A stretch of 64,000 bases of DNA from Aldehydirespirator sp965203575 (GCA_965203575.1 OZ241894.1:1054001-1118000); one strand, 5' to 3'. Counted from the first letter of the stretch, positions 1-9,161 are shown. The notes: a model not told the origin generated them from the sequence alone. Made by a program: numbers and translations.

Positions 1-1
1 C

Positions 2-676
2 CCCTACTCGCGGTCGATAGCCCAAGCCTTCGCCGACAGCTTCGAGCGGCTGGGGGGCATCGTCACCGGGTTCGCGGCCATCAACAAGGAGGACACCGAC
101 ATGGTGCCGGTGCTGACCGAGGTCGCCACCGGCAATCCCGAAGCGCTGTTCTTTCCCATCTTCCAGCCCGCGGGCGACTTCCTGACCGATCAGGCGCCCG
201 GAGTGGCCGGTCTTGAGGAGACGATCCTGCTCACCGACGCCGCCCTGCTCAACGACGGCTTCATGTCGCTGCCGCAGTCGGCCGGCGTGTACTTCTCGGG
301 GCCGGACCTGCGATTCGGGGCCACGTCCAATCAGAGCACCGGAAAGACCCCCGAAAGCCTGCTGGACGCTTACGGCGAGATCTACGGTGAGCCGCCCTCC
401 GCGCCGTACTGGGCTCATGCCTACGACGCCGCCACCCTGCTGCTCGAAGCCATAGCGGCCGCGTCCGCAGTGGTGGACGGCACTCTGGTCATCGACCGGT
501 CGGGCGTCAGGCAATACCTGGACTCGGTGAGCGGGTACGGCGGCATCATCGGCACGATCAGCTGTGACAGCTTCGGGGACTGCGGCTCCCAGAAGACCAC
601 CGTCATCCACCACCTCGACCCTGAGGACATCGAGGCCAGCCTGGCCAACATCGTCTTCGAGTTCGCCCCAGCGTGA
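2..676 (+). CDS. Branched-chain amino acid type ABC transporter substrate-binding protein (5' partial)
   Basis: The reading frame is open from the first bases of the window with no start or signal peptide, so this is the C-terminal 224 codons of a longer protein. The segment resembles the C-terminal half of LivJ/LivK-type periplasmic binding proteins (Peripla_BP_6): a lobe containing ALFFPIFQPAGDF, then a helix with LLDAYGEIYG and the motif AHAYDAATLLLEAI, which is typical of the family. Such proteins capture amino acids, amides or aromatic acids outside the membrane and pass them to LivHMGF. The matching permease and ATPase genes lie 4.7 kb downstream on the same strand, so it probably serves that transporter, but this is inference. 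It overlaps the next gene by 4 bases (GTGA). Confidence 0.8.
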   Translation, partial: PYSRSIAQAFADSFERLGGIVTGFAAINKEDTDMVPVLTEVATGNPEALFFPIFQPAGDFLTDQAPGVAGLEETILLTDAALLNDGFMSLPQSAGVYFSGPDLRFGATSNQSTGKTPESLLDAYGEIYGEPPSAPYWAHAYDAATLLLEAIAAASAVVDGTLVIDRSGVRQYLDSVSGYGGIIGTISCDSFGDCGSQKTTVIHHLDPEDIEASLANIVFEFAPA

Positions 677-1899
677 GAAGACGCGCTCTGGCGGTGACGG
701 CCGCGCTGGCGGTTCTCTCCACGCTGGTGTGGGGGAATCCGGTGGCCGCGGCCCAGCAGGCGGTGCCGGACCGTGAGATCGAGGCACGCATCGGCGCGAG
801 ATGGCATGCCGACGGGCGCGTCGAGTTCGGGTTGCAAGCACGCGCCGACACGGGCGAATGGGGCGAGATCCTGCGGCCGCCCAGGCGCTTCATGCCTGCG
901 GGCCGCCGGAGCTGGCTGGCGGCCTCGCGCTGGCTGTCGACCTCGCCCATCGCCCTCCGGGGCGCCGAGGCCCGGGTCGTGGCACGGCGGCTCGCCGACG
1001 GCCGGGTCGAGGCCACGCTGAGGGTGCGCATCGAACGTGGGGAGTGGAGCGAGCGCTTGACCGAGCGGCGGCGCTTGCTGACCGGGGGCGGAGAGATCGG
1101 CGTCTGGTATTGGTCGTCACCGGTGAGGCTGGCCTCACAGTGGGCCCAGATCGTCGCGTTCTACGGCCATCCCGGGGTGCGCGCCATGGGGGTGCTCGGC
1201 CATGGGACGCCGGCAGACGTGGCCGAAGAGATCGCCGGATGGACAGAACGCTATGACCAGCTGAACGGGCCCCGCGGCGCCGTCGGGGCCTACCACCTCA
1301 TCACCGGCGTCGCCCAGGCGAATCCGACATCGGACGGCACCTGGCTCTACCGGCTCCCCCACGACCGCATCGCCACCTATGTCGAGGCAGCCCGGGAGCA
1401 CGGACTGCTCCTGTTCATCGACAACCAGATCGGCTGGAGCGATCCCCTCTCGGAGGTGCAGCGCCTCGAGGACTTCCTGCGGGAGCCGTTCGTCCACATG
1501 GCGTTGGACCCGGAGTTCGCGACCCAGCCGCTGGGGGTCCGTCCGGGGCGGGCCATCGGCGGCATCACCGGCGAGCAGGTGAACGAGGTGCTGCTCTACC
1601 TCTCGGAACTGGTGGAGGAGGAGGGGTTGCCGCCCAAGATCCTGATGGTGCACCAGTTCGCCGACCGCATGCTGCACAACCGGGATGTCATCGTGACGCA
1701 ACCCGGCGTCGAGCTGTCGATCGACATGGACGGCATCGGGAGCCCCCGGGCCAAGCTGTACGGCTACGAGCTCTACGCGATCACCGAACCCTCGCAACGT
1801 CCGGCCTTCAAGCTGTTCTTCGACCAGGACAATCCGCTGATGAGCCCCGAGGATGTCCTGGAGATAGACCCGGTGCCCGACGTGATCATCTACCAGTAG
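673..1899 (+). CDS. Secreted protein with two tandem ~55-residue repeats and a TIM-barrel-like C-terminal region
   Basis: The GTG start overlaps the stop of the preceding binding-protein gene, so the two are probably translationally coupled. Residues 1-27 form a signal peptide (basic start, hydrophobic core, GNPVAAAQQ cleavage zone). Residues about 36-90 and 91-145 are two related repeats (ARIGARWHADGRVEFGLQ and ARVVARRLADGRVEATLR, each followed by GEW and later by a WLS/WYW motif). The remaining 260 residues look like a globular domain of alternating strands and helices (GAVGAYHLIT, LLFIDNQIGW, HMALDPEF, ILMVHQF, LSIDMDG), resembling a TIM-barrel such as a glycosidase-like fold. I do not recognise the family, no catalytic residues can be assigned, and the function is unknown. 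Confidence 0.7.
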   Translation: MRRRALAVTAALAVLSTLVWGNPVAAAQQAVPDREIEARIGARWHADGRVEFGLQARADTGEWGEILRPPRRFMPAGRRSWLAASRWLSTSPIALRGAEARVVARRLADGRVEATLRVRIERGEWSERLTERRRLLTGGGEIGVWYWSSPVRLASQWAQIVAFYGHPGVRAMGVLGHGTPADVAEEIAGWTERYDQLNGPRGAVGAYHLITGVAQANPTSDGTWLYRLPHDRIATYVEAAREHGLLLFIDNQIGWSDPLSEVQRLEDFLREPFVHMALDPEFATQPLGVRPGRAIGGITGEQVNEVLLYLSELVEEEGLPPKILMVHQFADRMLHNRDVIVTQPGVELSIDMDGIGSPRAKLYGYELYAITEPSQRPAFKLFFDQDNPLMSPEDVLEIDPVPDVIIYQ

Positions 1900-1913
1900 C
1901 GGCGCGCGTGGCC

Positions 1914-2705
1914 TCAGATCAGCAGCAGTCCGATCTGGCGGGAGGTGGCGACCAGCGCGCCGGTCGAGTCCCATAGGGAGCCCGACTCGATCATCCGGCC
2001 GTCGTGAAGGTCGTGGCTCTCCTGGCGGACCTGGAGCCATCCCGGCGCCGGCGCCCTGCGGGCGTGGACGGTCAACTCGATGGTCGGCACCCAGCCGATG
2101 AAGCCCAGCAGGGGATACAGCGAGGGCGGCAGGGCGTCGGCGAAGAAGGGCAGAGCCATCGTGGACGGCGCCGAGCCGTCGTTGAAGCGGATCCAGCCGT
2201 CGATGAGTGCCTGATCGCTGCCTCCCGCGGGAGCATGATCGGGATGCACGTGCACGTCCACCCGGGAGAGGATCGGCAGCTCCACGCCCTGCTCGAGGCT
2301 GCCCCGATGGACGCACTGCTGCACCGGCGGGATCGACGGCGGCGCCTCGGATATCTCCGGGCCGCGGCTGTTGCCCGACGGCAGGTCCGAGAAGGCGGCC
2401 AGCACCTCGAGCCGCTGCCTGCCCTGCTGCCAGAGTGATCCTCGCAGCGTGCTCACGGCGCGGCCGGCGCGGACGACCGAGGCCCGCACCTCGGCGTCGG
2501 TGTCACCCTTGCTTGGACGGAGAAAGTGTGTGGTCACCGAGATCGGATCGGCCTGAGGTACCAGCGAGCGCATGGCTCTCAGCACCGATGTGAGCGCGTA
2601 GCCGCCGTTGCTGTTGTCCGCGATGCTCCACCCGGCCGACAGGTGGGTTGCCCACCGGCCCTCGCCCACCGGTTCAACCGCCGTCTCGGTGTCGAACTGA
2701 CTCAT
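1914..2705 (-). CDS. Acyl-CoA thioesterase-like hotdog protein
   Basis: This 263-residue protein resembles the actinobacterial TesB-like or 4HBT_3 double-hotdog thioesterases, which hydrolyse acyl-CoA thioesters in the cytoplasm. The N-terminal hotdog has the expected SIADNSNGGYALTSVLRAM helix, followed by PISVTTHFLRPSKGD and VRAGRAVSTLRGSLWQQGR. The C-terminal half contains FIGWVPTIELTVHARR and the closing motif SGSLWDSTGALVATSRQIG, which is typical of the family. The ATG at 2705 was chosen because it directly precedes MSQFDTETAVEP, and the frame upstream runs into the neighbouring gene. It is divergent from the FAH-family gene and convergent with the secreted protein gene. The acyl substrate cannot be told from sequence. 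Confidence 0.8.
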   Translation of the reverse strand: MSQFDTETAVEPVGEGRWATHLSAGWSIADNSNGGYALTSVLRAMRSLVPQADPISVTTHFLRPSKGDTDAEVRASVVRAGRAVSTLRGSLWQQGRQRLEVLAAFSDLPSGNSRGPEISEAPPSIPPVQQCVHRGSLEQGVELPILSRVDVHVHPDHAPAGGSDQALIDGWIRFNDGSAPSTMALPFFADALPPSLYPLLGFIGWVPTIELTVHARRAPAPGWLQVRQESHDLHDGRMIESGSLWDSTGALVATSRQIGLLLI

Positions 2706-2813
2706 CGGTGCACCGCCAGAGGAGGTCTCCAGCCCTCGCAGCCTCCAAAGGCGCCCGTGAACACGCTGGTAGTCTGGCGCTTTCGTGCGTCCACACAACT
2801 CGGAGAATCCCCC
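2706..2813. promoter_or_regulatory. Divergent intergenic promoter region
   Basis: This 108-base gap separates the leftward thioesterase gene from the rightward FAH-family gene and must hold both promoters. The segment GAGAATCCCCC just before the FAH start is a weak ribosome-binding site. No convincing operator palindrome was seen. Confidence 0.4.
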
Positions 2814-3650
2814 ATGCGACTTGTGACCGTCCGGATCGATGGAGCCACCCGTGCCGGTCGGCTGTCGGGCGATGAGATCGTCCTGCTCGACGCTCCCGAC
2901 GTGCGGGCGGTGCTCGAAGCGGGGCCGGTGACGACGGGCGGTCTGCCCGTGGCCGAGTCGGGAGGCGCGGTGGCCGCAGACGGCGCCGACCTGGCTCCCG
3001 TGATCCCAGCACCCGACAAGATCATCTGCGTCGGCCTCAACTACCGGGACCATGCCGCGGAGACCAACAGCCCGCTGCCCACGGCGCCGATCTATTTCGC
3101 GAAGTACCGCCGAGCGCTGACGGGCCCCTCCGACCCGATCCGGCTCCCGCCGCCGGAGGTGTCGACCAGCGCCGACTGGGAGGTGGAACTGGCTGTGGTC
3201 GTCGGCCGCGAGGTGCGCAATGCCGGGCCGGACGAGGCGCTCGGGGCCATCGCCGGCTTCACAGTGCTCAACGACGTGTCGGTCCGCGACTGGCAGACCC
3301 GCACGACGCAGTTCCTGGCCGGCAAGACCTTCGAGGGGTCCACGCCGGTCGGCCCGGCGCTGGTCACCGTCGATGAGATCGGCGACGGCCGGGGCCTTGA
3401 CGTGAGCTGCACCGTCGACGGAGTCACCAAGCAGTCGTCCAACACCGACCAACTCGTCTTCGGTCCCGCGGAGATCGTGGCCGACCTGAGCACCATCATG
3501 ACCCTCGACCCGGGCGACATCATCGCCACCGGCACGCCCGGTGGCGTCGGCATGGCCCGCAATCCCCAGGAGTGGCTCACCCCCGGCGCGGTGGTGCGCA
3601 CCGCCATCGAGGGCATCGGGGAGATGATCAACACCTGCGTAGTCGGCTGA
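2814..3650 (+). CDS. Fumarylacetoacetate hydrolase (FAH) family protein
   Basis: The ATG at 2814 gives a 278-residue protein of the expected length for single-domain FAH enzymes. These are Mg-dependent hydrolases, decarboxylases or isomerases acting on 2-oxo or beta-diketo acids from aromatic or amino acid breakdown. Residues about 65-77 carry IICVGLNYRDHAA, followed by the metal-ligand region SADWEVELAVVVGREV, VLNDVSVRDWQ, and near the C-terminus DIIATGTPGGVG. A poorly conserved beta domain precedes the core, as is usual. Its stop is one base from the start of the ThDP-enzyme gene, so the two are cotranscribed with the downstream liv genes. It may act on a compound imported by that transporter, which is inference. 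The specific reaction cannot be assigned. Confidence 0.85.
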   Translation: MRLVTVRIDGATRAGRLSGDEIVLLDAPDVRAVLEAGPVTTGGLPVAESGGAVAADGADLAPVIPAPDKIICVGLNYRDHAAETNSPLPTAPIYFAKYRRALTGPSDPIRLPPPEVSTSADWEVELAVVVGREVRNAGPDEALGAIAGFTVLNDVSVRDWQTRTTQFLAGKTFEGSTPVGPALVTVDEIGDGRGLDVSCTVDGVTKQSSNTDQLVFGPAEIVADLSTIMTLDPGDIIATGTPGGVGMARNPQEWLTPGAVVRTAIEGIGEMINTCVVG

Positions 3651-3651
3651 G

Positions 3652-5337
3652 GTGCCGTCGGGCCCCGTCCGGGCGGCGACAGTCATGACGACTGGGGGCA
3701 CCCCGCAACAGTTGCCTGAGACTCCCACGGTCGCGTCCATTGCGGTCGCCGGGCTCAGATCGCTGGGCGTGGACACCCTGTTCTGCCTGCCCGGCGTGCA
3801 GAACGACGACTTCTTCGACGCCCTCGTCGACGCCCTCGTCGACGCCCGCGACATCCGGCCCGTGGTCACCCGCCACGAGCAGGGCGCGGCCTACATGGCC
3901 CTGGGCGCCGCCCAGGTCACGGCCCGGCCGGCCGCGCTGTGCGTCGTGCCCGGGCCGGGCATGCTCAACGCCGCGGCCGGGCTCACCAGCGCCTACTGGG
4001 GCAACGCCAGGGTGCTGGCCCTGGTCGGGGCTATTCCCTCGGGATTGCGGGGCCGCAGCACCGGCATCCTGCACGACCTGCCCGATCCGGCCGCGGTGCT
4101 GCGCCAGCTGACCAAACACACCGGCTATGTCGGCCGCGGCATCGACGCGGTCGGCGTGTGGCAGCAGGCCATCGACGCGCTCACCTCCGGCGTTCCCCGC
4201 CCGGTGGCGGTGGAGGTGCCCGTAGACGTGTGGAGCCAGCCCGCCGACGGCGTGCTCGAGGCACCCCGAGCGACCAAGCCCGCCATCGACCCCGACCAGG
4301 TCGAGGACGCCGCCCGGGTCCTGGGGCGGGCCCGCCGGCCGCTGATCATGGTGGGCGGCGGCGCCCAGGACGCCTCTGAGCCCGTCAGGAGACTGGCCGA
4401 GATGCTGGAGGCGCCGGTCTTCGCCCGGCACATGGGCCTGGGCGTGATGGACACTCGCCACCGCCTGCACGCCTACCTGACCGTCGGCCGCGATCTGTGG
4501 CGCAGGTCCGATGTCGTGCTGGGCATCGGCACGCGGATGGAGTTCCCGAACGTGGAGTGGGGAGTGGACCCTGCCCAGACGATCGTTCAGGTGAACATCG
4601 ACGCCGACGAGCTGGACCGGCACGGCACCGGCACCGTCGGCGTCCACGGCGACGCGGCAGAGGCGTGCCGGCTGCTCATCGACGCACTCGGCCGCCACAA
4701 CCGCCGCCGCGCCGATCGCACCGACGAGATCGCCGGACTGCGGGCCCAGCACTTCGAGCGGATCGCCTATCTTGAGCCCCAGCTCAGCTACCTGCGCGCC
4801 ATCCGGTCGGTGATGCCCGACGACGGGATCATCGTCGAGGACATGACCCAGGTCGCTTTCGTGGCCCACATCGGCTACGAGCATCGCCGGCCCCGCACCT
4901 TTCTGAGCACAGGCGGAGCGGGGACGCTGGGCGCAGGCGTCGCCCACGGAATGGGCGTGGCCGCCGCCGCGCCGGACCGGGCCCAGATCACCATCATCGG
5001 CGACGGCGGGATGCTGTTCACCGCTACGGAACTGGCCACCGCGGTGCAGCACAGCATCAACACCACGGTGCTGCTCTTCGACAACGCCGGCTACGCCAAC
5101 GTGCAACGCCTGCAGCGGCAACGCTTCGGCCCGGACCGGACCATCGCCTCGGCCCTACGCAACCCCGACTGGATCAAGTTCGGGGAGAGTCTCGGCGTGC
5201 GCACCGAGCGAGCCGGCAGTCCCGAGGACTTGCCGCCTGTGCTCGAGAGGTCGCTGGCCCATCCCGGACCGTCGATGGTGGTGGTGGGCATCGCCGACGA
5301 GCCCGACCCCTGGCCGCTCATGCGCATCCGGCGCTGA
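3652..5337 (+). CDS. Thiamine diphosphate-dependent enzyme, acetolactate synthase-like
   Basis: This is a 561-residue protein of the POX/AHAS/benzoylformate decarboxylase superfamily with all three domains in order. The N-terminal pyrimidine-binding domain has the catalytic glutamate in VVTRHEQGAAYMALG. The central domain has RRPLIMVGGGAQD. The C-terminal pyrophosphate domain has the GDG-to-N motif, IIGDGGMLF followed about 27 residues later by NAGYAN. Such enzymes cleave or join C-C bonds next to a keto group using ThDP and Mg2+. The GTG at 3652 gives the longest form, and the ATG at 3685 is a plausible alternative. Its place between an FAH-family gene and livHMGF suggests catabolism of an imported 2-oxo acid rather than valine biosynthesis. 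No regulatory subunit gene is adjacent. Confidence 0.85.
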   Translation: MPSGPVRAATVMTTGGTPQQLPETPTVASIAVAGLRSLGVDTLFCLPGVQNDDFFDALVDALVDARDIRPVVTRHEQGAAYMALGAAQVTARPAALCVVPGPGMLNAAAGLTSAYWGNARVLALVGAIPSGLRGRSTGILHDLPDPAAVLRQLTKHTGYVGRGIDAVGVWQQAIDALTSGVPRPVAVEVPVDVWSQPADGVLEAPRATKPAIDPDQVEDAARVLGRARRPLIMVGGGAQDASEPVRRLAEMLEAPVFARHMGLGVMDTRHRLHAYLTVGRDLWRRSDVVLGIGTRMEFPNVEWGVDPAQTIVQVNIDADELDRHGTGTVGVHGDAAEACRLLIDALGRHNRRRADRTDEIAGLRAQHFERIAYLEPQLSYLRAIRSVMPDDGIIVEDMTQVAFVAHIGYEHRRPRTFLSTGGAGTLGAGVAHGMGVAAAAPDRAQITIIGDGGMLFTATELATAVQHSINTTVLLFDNAGYANVQRLQRQRFGPDRTIASALRNPDWIKFGESLGVRTERAGSPEDLPPVLERSLAHPGPSMVVVGIADEPDPWPLMRIRR

Positions 5338-5353
5338 CACTAGGATCGCTGCG

Positions 5354-6475
5354 ATGATCCGAACCAGTGGGCCTCGCCGCGGGGCGCCGCGCACCGGGGT
5401 CGATTGGTTCCTGACCTTCATGCGGGTGGCGATCCTCACGTTGGTCGCCGTCGGGATACTGGCGTTCATCTGGCAGGAGATCGACACCGACAATCCCTTC
5501 GCCCGCTGGGCCAATCCCGACGCCACCGGCCTCACCGGAGCCCAGTTCCGGGGGCTGGTCATCTCCGGCGTGGCCCAGGGCTGCATGTACGGGCTGATCG
5601 CGCTGGGCTACTCGATGGTTTACGGCGTGCTGGGGTTCATCAACTTCGCCCACGGCGAGGTGTTCATGGTGGGAGCCATGACTGGGATGATCACCTCCAA
5701 CAAGCTGGCCGACGCCGGGCTGTGGGAGAGCAACTTCATCGGGTCGCTGGTGTTCATCGTGATCGTCTCGATGATCGTGTGCACGCTGGTGGCGGTGATC
5801 ATGGAGCGGGTCGCCTACCGGCCGCTGCGGGGGTCGCCGCGGCTGATCCCGCTGATCACATCGATCGGGGTGTCGTTCTTCATCCAGAACACGTCGATCG
5901 TGCTACTGGGCCCCGCGGCCAAGGCCTACCCCGACGTGCCCGACTGGGTGAAGGACAAGCACACCTTCCTGCAGATCGAAGGGTCGAGAATCCTCGTCGT
6001 GGTGGTGGCCGCAGTGTCGATGGGGGTGCTGTGGTACCTGGTGGAGCACACCAAGGGCGGCAAGGCCATGCGGGCCGTGGCCGAGGACGCCGAGATCGCC
6101 GCGCTCATGGGCATCAACGTGAACCGCACCATCGTGAAGGTGTTCGCAGTGGGTGGGGCCATGGCCGGGCTGGCTGGGATCCTGTGGGGGATCCTGTTCC
6201 GCAGCGTGATCCACACCACCGGCTTCCTGCCGGGCATCAAGGCGTTCAGCGCGGCGGTTGTGGGGGGCATCGGCCATCTCGGCGGGGCCATGGCCGGAGG
6301 GCTGTCCATCGGCGTGGCCGAGTCGGTGGGCCCGCTGCTGATCCTGGAGCCGCTGGGGGTCAGCGGCGTGTCGCAATTGCGCGACGCGGTGGCCTTCGCG
6401 GTGCTGATCGGCGTGCTGCTGCTGCGTCCCGCCGGGATCTTCGGCGAGCGTCTGCCGGCCGAGGACCGGACATGA
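5354..6475 (+). CDS. livH: Branched-chain amino acid type ABC transporter permease, LivH family
   Basis: This 373-residue inner-membrane protein matches the LivH permease family, which pairs with LivM to form the translocation pore. The core starts near residue 60 with GLVISGVAQGCMYGLIALGY, followed by the family motif GFINFAHGEVFMVGA. Later come the EAA-like loop AVAEDAEIAALMGINV and the C-terminal GGIGHLGGAMAGG and LRPAGIFGE motifs. About 8-9 hydrophobic segments can be seen. It is 60-70 residues longer than usual because of an N-terminal extension with an extra hydrophobic helix at about residues 16-37. An AGGA site precedes the ATG. Its stop overlaps the livM start (ATGA). Confidence 0.9.
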   Translation: MIRTSGPRRGAPRTGVDWFLTFMRVAILTLVAVGILAFIWQEIDTDNPFARWANPDATGLTGAQFRGLVISGVAQGCMYGLIALGYSMVYGVLGFINFAHGEVFMVGAMTGMITSNKLADAGLWESNFIGSLVFIVIVSMIVCTLVAVIMERVAYRPLRGSPRLIPLITSIGVSFFIQNTSIVLLGPAAKAYPDVPDWVKDKHTFLQIEGSRILVVVVAAVSMGVLWYLVEHTKGGKAMRAVAEDAEIAALMGINVNRTIVKVFAVGGAMAGLAGILWGILFRSVIHTTGFLPGIKAFSAAVVGGIGHLGGAMAGGLSIGVAESVGPLLILEPLGVSGVSQLRDAVAFAVLIGVLLLRPAGIFGERLPAEDRT

Positions 6476-8319
6476 CCGCCACCCTTCCGCCGGAGACGGG
6501 AGCGGTGGGCGGTCCGGCCGGGATGCCGCTGACGCCGTCGCGGCCCGTGCTGGCCCAGGATTGGCGGCGGCTGGTGCGAATGGGCGCCGTCGGAGCGGTC
6601 GCGCAGATCTTCATCGCCCTGTCGAACATGCCGGTGCGCCTCGACGAGCGGGTGGTGGTGAAGCCCGTGCTGAGCCTGGGCTACCTGACCCTGCTGATAG
6701 TGCCGTTCGCGGCGGGTCACCGGGTAGGCCACCAGATCAAGCGCGAGGGCATGCCGGTCTACGCAGCCGGCGCGCATGAAGTCGCGGGCGGCGCGGCGTG
6801 CGGAACTCTCGCCGGCGGCGGGCTGTCGCTGCTGGCCGTGCTTCTGGCCAACTTCGACCTGCGCGAGCCGCTGGTCAACTGGAGCCCGATGCTGGCCGAG
6901 CTGCTCGCCTTCGGCAACGCCACATGGTTCGCGGTAGTCGTCTGGCTGCTGATCGGCGCGGCGATCGGGACGGTGGGCGGGATCCTTCGAACGCTCGGTC
7001 CGCGAACCAGCCGGGCAGTGGTGACCATGGCCCTCGCGGTGGCGGGCGCCGCGGTGCTGGAGCCGCTGGTCGTGGATCTGGCCGAGGGCATGAGGCTCGA
7101 GGCACTCACCGACCGGCTCTATGCCCGCCGGGGAGGGGTCAACTGGACGAGTGCGCTGGGCCTCGCGGCCGCGTCCGGAGTCCTCGCGGTGCTCGCCCGG
7201 GGACGGATCCGCCAGGCCCGGGACCATATCGCCTCGCTCGAGGGGGCCAGGCGCAACCGGGCCAACCTCGGGCTGATCCTGCTGACCGGCGCGGCGCTGA
7301 TCATCCTGCCCTTGTTCGCAGGCAAGCTCACCAACGAGCTGCTGGCCAACGTCGGGTTGTTCGTGCTGCTCGCGTTGGGCCTCAACGTCGTGGTAGGGCT
7401 GGCCGGAATCCTGGATCTGGGCTATGTGGCCTTCTTCGCGGTCGGGAGCTATTCGGCTGCGGTTCTCACGGCCGCTACGTCCCCCAGGATCAACCCGGAG
7501 ATGCCGTGGCTGGTTGCTCTCATCGTGGTGGTGATCATCACGGGCCTGGTCGGCCTGTTCATCGGCGCGCCGGTCATCCGGATGCGGGGCGACTACCTGG
7601 CCATCGTCACGCTGGGCTTCGGCGAGATCATCCGGCTGATCTTCCTGTCGGACTGGCTGTCGGGATGGTTCGGGGGCTCCCAGGGCATCACCAAGATCCC
7701 CGGCGCGGGGATCTTCGGGCTGACCAGCGTGGCCGGCACCGACCCGCGCCGCGTCTTCTACCTGGTGCTGGCCTTCTGCGCCATCGCCATCTACGTCTCG
7801 TGGCGGCTGGAGCGGTCGCGGCTCGGGCGGGCCTGGATGGCCGTACGCGAGGACGAGACGGTGGCCGAGGCGATGGGCATCAACACCGTCAACGTCAAGC
7901 TCCTGGCCTTCGTCGTGGGCGCGATTCTGGGATCCTTCAGCGGCGCGATCTTCTCGGCCAAGGTCGGCTCGGTGTTCCCCAACAGCTTCCTGATCCTGGT
8001 GTCGATCGTGATCCTGGTGGTGGTGATCTTCGGGGGAATGGGCAGCATCGTGGGCGTTATCGCGGGCTCCGCGGTGCTGATCGGCGTACTGGGCGGCCCC
8101 AAGCAGCCCGGCCTGCTGGCCGAGTTCTCGGAGTTCAAGCTGCTGATCTACGGGGCGCTGCTGATCTGGATGATGCTGGCCCGGCCGGAGGGTCTGATCC
8201 CCAGTGTGCGCCGGTCGCGCGAGCTCCACCAGGAGGAGATGGCCCAGGACGCCTGGCTCAGGGGCCAGGTCGAGGATGACGACGGCAACGGCGGCGGGCG
8301 AGCCGCACCGGCGACATGA
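6472..8319 (+). CDS. livM: Branched-chain amino acid type ABC transporter permease, LivM family, with long N-terminal membrane extension
   Basis: The C-terminal ~360 residues are a standard LivM permease. They start at ALGLNVVVGLAGILDLGYVA and include MRGDYLAIVTLGFGEIIR, the EAA-type loop MAVREDETVAEAMGIN, FGGMGSIVGVIAGS and the ending ARPEGLIP. At 615 residues the protein is far longer than the usual 300-400. The first ~260 residues form an additional hydrophobic module with about six possible membrane segments (for example around residues 30-50, 60-80, 105-125, 145-170 and 180-200) that I cannot assign to a family. An acidic tail (VEDDDGNGGG) follows the last helix. It is coupled by 4-base overlaps to both livH and livG. 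Confidence 0.9.
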   Translation: MTATLPPETGAVGGPAGMPLTPSRPVLAQDWRRLVRMGAVGAVAQIFIALSNMPVRLDERVVVKPVLSLGYLTLLIVPFAAGHRVGHQIKREGMPVYAAGAHEVAGGAACGTLAGGGLSLLAVLLANFDLREPLVNWSPMLAELLAFGNATWFAVVVWLLIGAAIGTVGGILRTLGPRTSRAVVTMALAVAGAAVLEPLVVDLAEGMRLEALTDRLYARRGGVNWTSALGLAAASGVLAVLARGRIRQARDHIASLEGARRNRANLGLILLTGAALIILPLFAGKLTNELLANVGLFVLLALGLNVVVGLAGILDLGYVAFFAVGSYSAAVLTAATSPRINPEMPWLVALIVVVIITGLVGLFIGAPVIRMRGDYLAIVTLGFGEIIRLIFLSDWLSGWFGGSQGITKIPGAGIFGLTSVAGTDPRRVFYLVLAFCAIAIYVSWRLERSRLGRAWMAVREDETVAEAMGINTVNVKLLAFVVGAILGSFSGAIFSAKVGSVFPNSFLILVSIVILVVVIFGGMGSIVGVIAGSAVLIGVLGGPKQPGLLAEFSEFKLLIYGALLIWMMLARPEGLIPSVRRSRELHQEEMAQDAWLRGQVEDDDGNGGGRAAPAT

Positions 8320-9161
8320 CCGCCACAAACGGAACCGGGCACGCCCCCGGCGCGGACGCCACCAACGGAACCGGGCGCCGTCCGCTGCTCGAGACCCGCG
8401 GCCTTAGCGTGGACTTCGGCGGCCTGCACGCTCTCGACGGACTCGACTTCGAGGTCCACGAGGGTGAGATCGTCTCGGTGATCGGGCCGAACGGCGCGGG
8501 CAAGACCACGTTGTTCAACGCCATCACCGCCACCGTCGAGCGGTCTGCGGGCGACATCCTCTTCGAGGGCACGTCGCTGCTGGGCCTCGACCCCAACCGG
8601 GTCACCGCTCGCGGCATCGCCCGCACCTTCCAGAACGTGCGGCTGTTCGCCAACATGACCGTGCTGGAGAACGTCATGGTCTCGCAGCACTGCCGCACCC
8701 GCCAGCACGCCTTCGGCGCCCTGTTCTACACCCCCTCCTTCAGGCGCGAGGAGGCCGAGATCCGCCAGCGGGCCGAGAATGTCCTCAGCTTCTTCGGCTC
8801 ACGGCTGGTCGGCTACCGCTTCGACCAGCCCGCCTTCACCCTGTCCTACGCCAACCGGCGCCGGCTGGAGATCGCCCGAGCCATGGCCACCCAACCGAAG
8901 CTGATCCTGCTCGACGAGCCGGTTGCGGGCATGAACCCGGTGGAGTCGGCCGAGCTCACCGGCATGATCGGCCGGCTGCGCGACGAGTGGGGCTTCGCCA
9001 TCGTGGTCATCGAGCACCACATGGACGTGGTGCGGGAGGTATCGGACCGGGTGGTGGTGCTCGACCACGGCACCAAGATCGCCGAGGGCGACTACGCCGA
9101 TGTCTCCAACGATCCCCGGGTGATCGAGGCCTATCTGGGCCAGGGAACCGAGGAGTCATGA
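8316..9161 (+). CDS. livG: Branched-chain amino acid type ABC transporter ATP-binding protein, LivG family
   Basis: This 281-residue ATPase energises the LivHM pore on the cytoplasmic side. It has Walker A (GPNGAGKTTLFN), the LivG-specific insert with FQNVRLFANMTVLENVMV, a slightly degenerate signature (TLSYANRRRLEIARAMA in place of SYGQQRRLEIA), Walker B (LILLDEPVAGMNP) and the H-loop (VIEHHMDVV). Two short near-identical Asn/Thr/Gly-rich segments (ATNGTG) lie in the first 25 residues. ATGA overlaps link it to livM and livF, which indicates one operon. Confidence 0.92.
   Translation: MTATNGTGHAPGADATNGTGRRPLLETRGLSVDFGGLHALDGLDFEVHEGEIVSVIGPNGAGKTTLFNAITATVERSAGDILFEGTSLLGLDPNRVTARGIARTFQNVRLFANMTVLENVMVSQHCRTRQHAFGALFYTPSFRREEAEIRQRAENVLSFFGSRLVGYRFDQPAFTLSYANRRRLEIARAMATQPKLILLDEPVAGMNPVESAELTGMIGRLRDEWGFAIVVIEHHMDVVREVSDRVVVLDHGTKIAEGDYADVSNDPRVIEAYLGQGTEES

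Noticed and set aside
5404..8319. Long plus-strand frame overlapping livH in another phase
   Set aside because: Only the part from 6472 is a gene (livM). The upstream extension reads livH out of frame and is Arg/Gly/His-rich noise.
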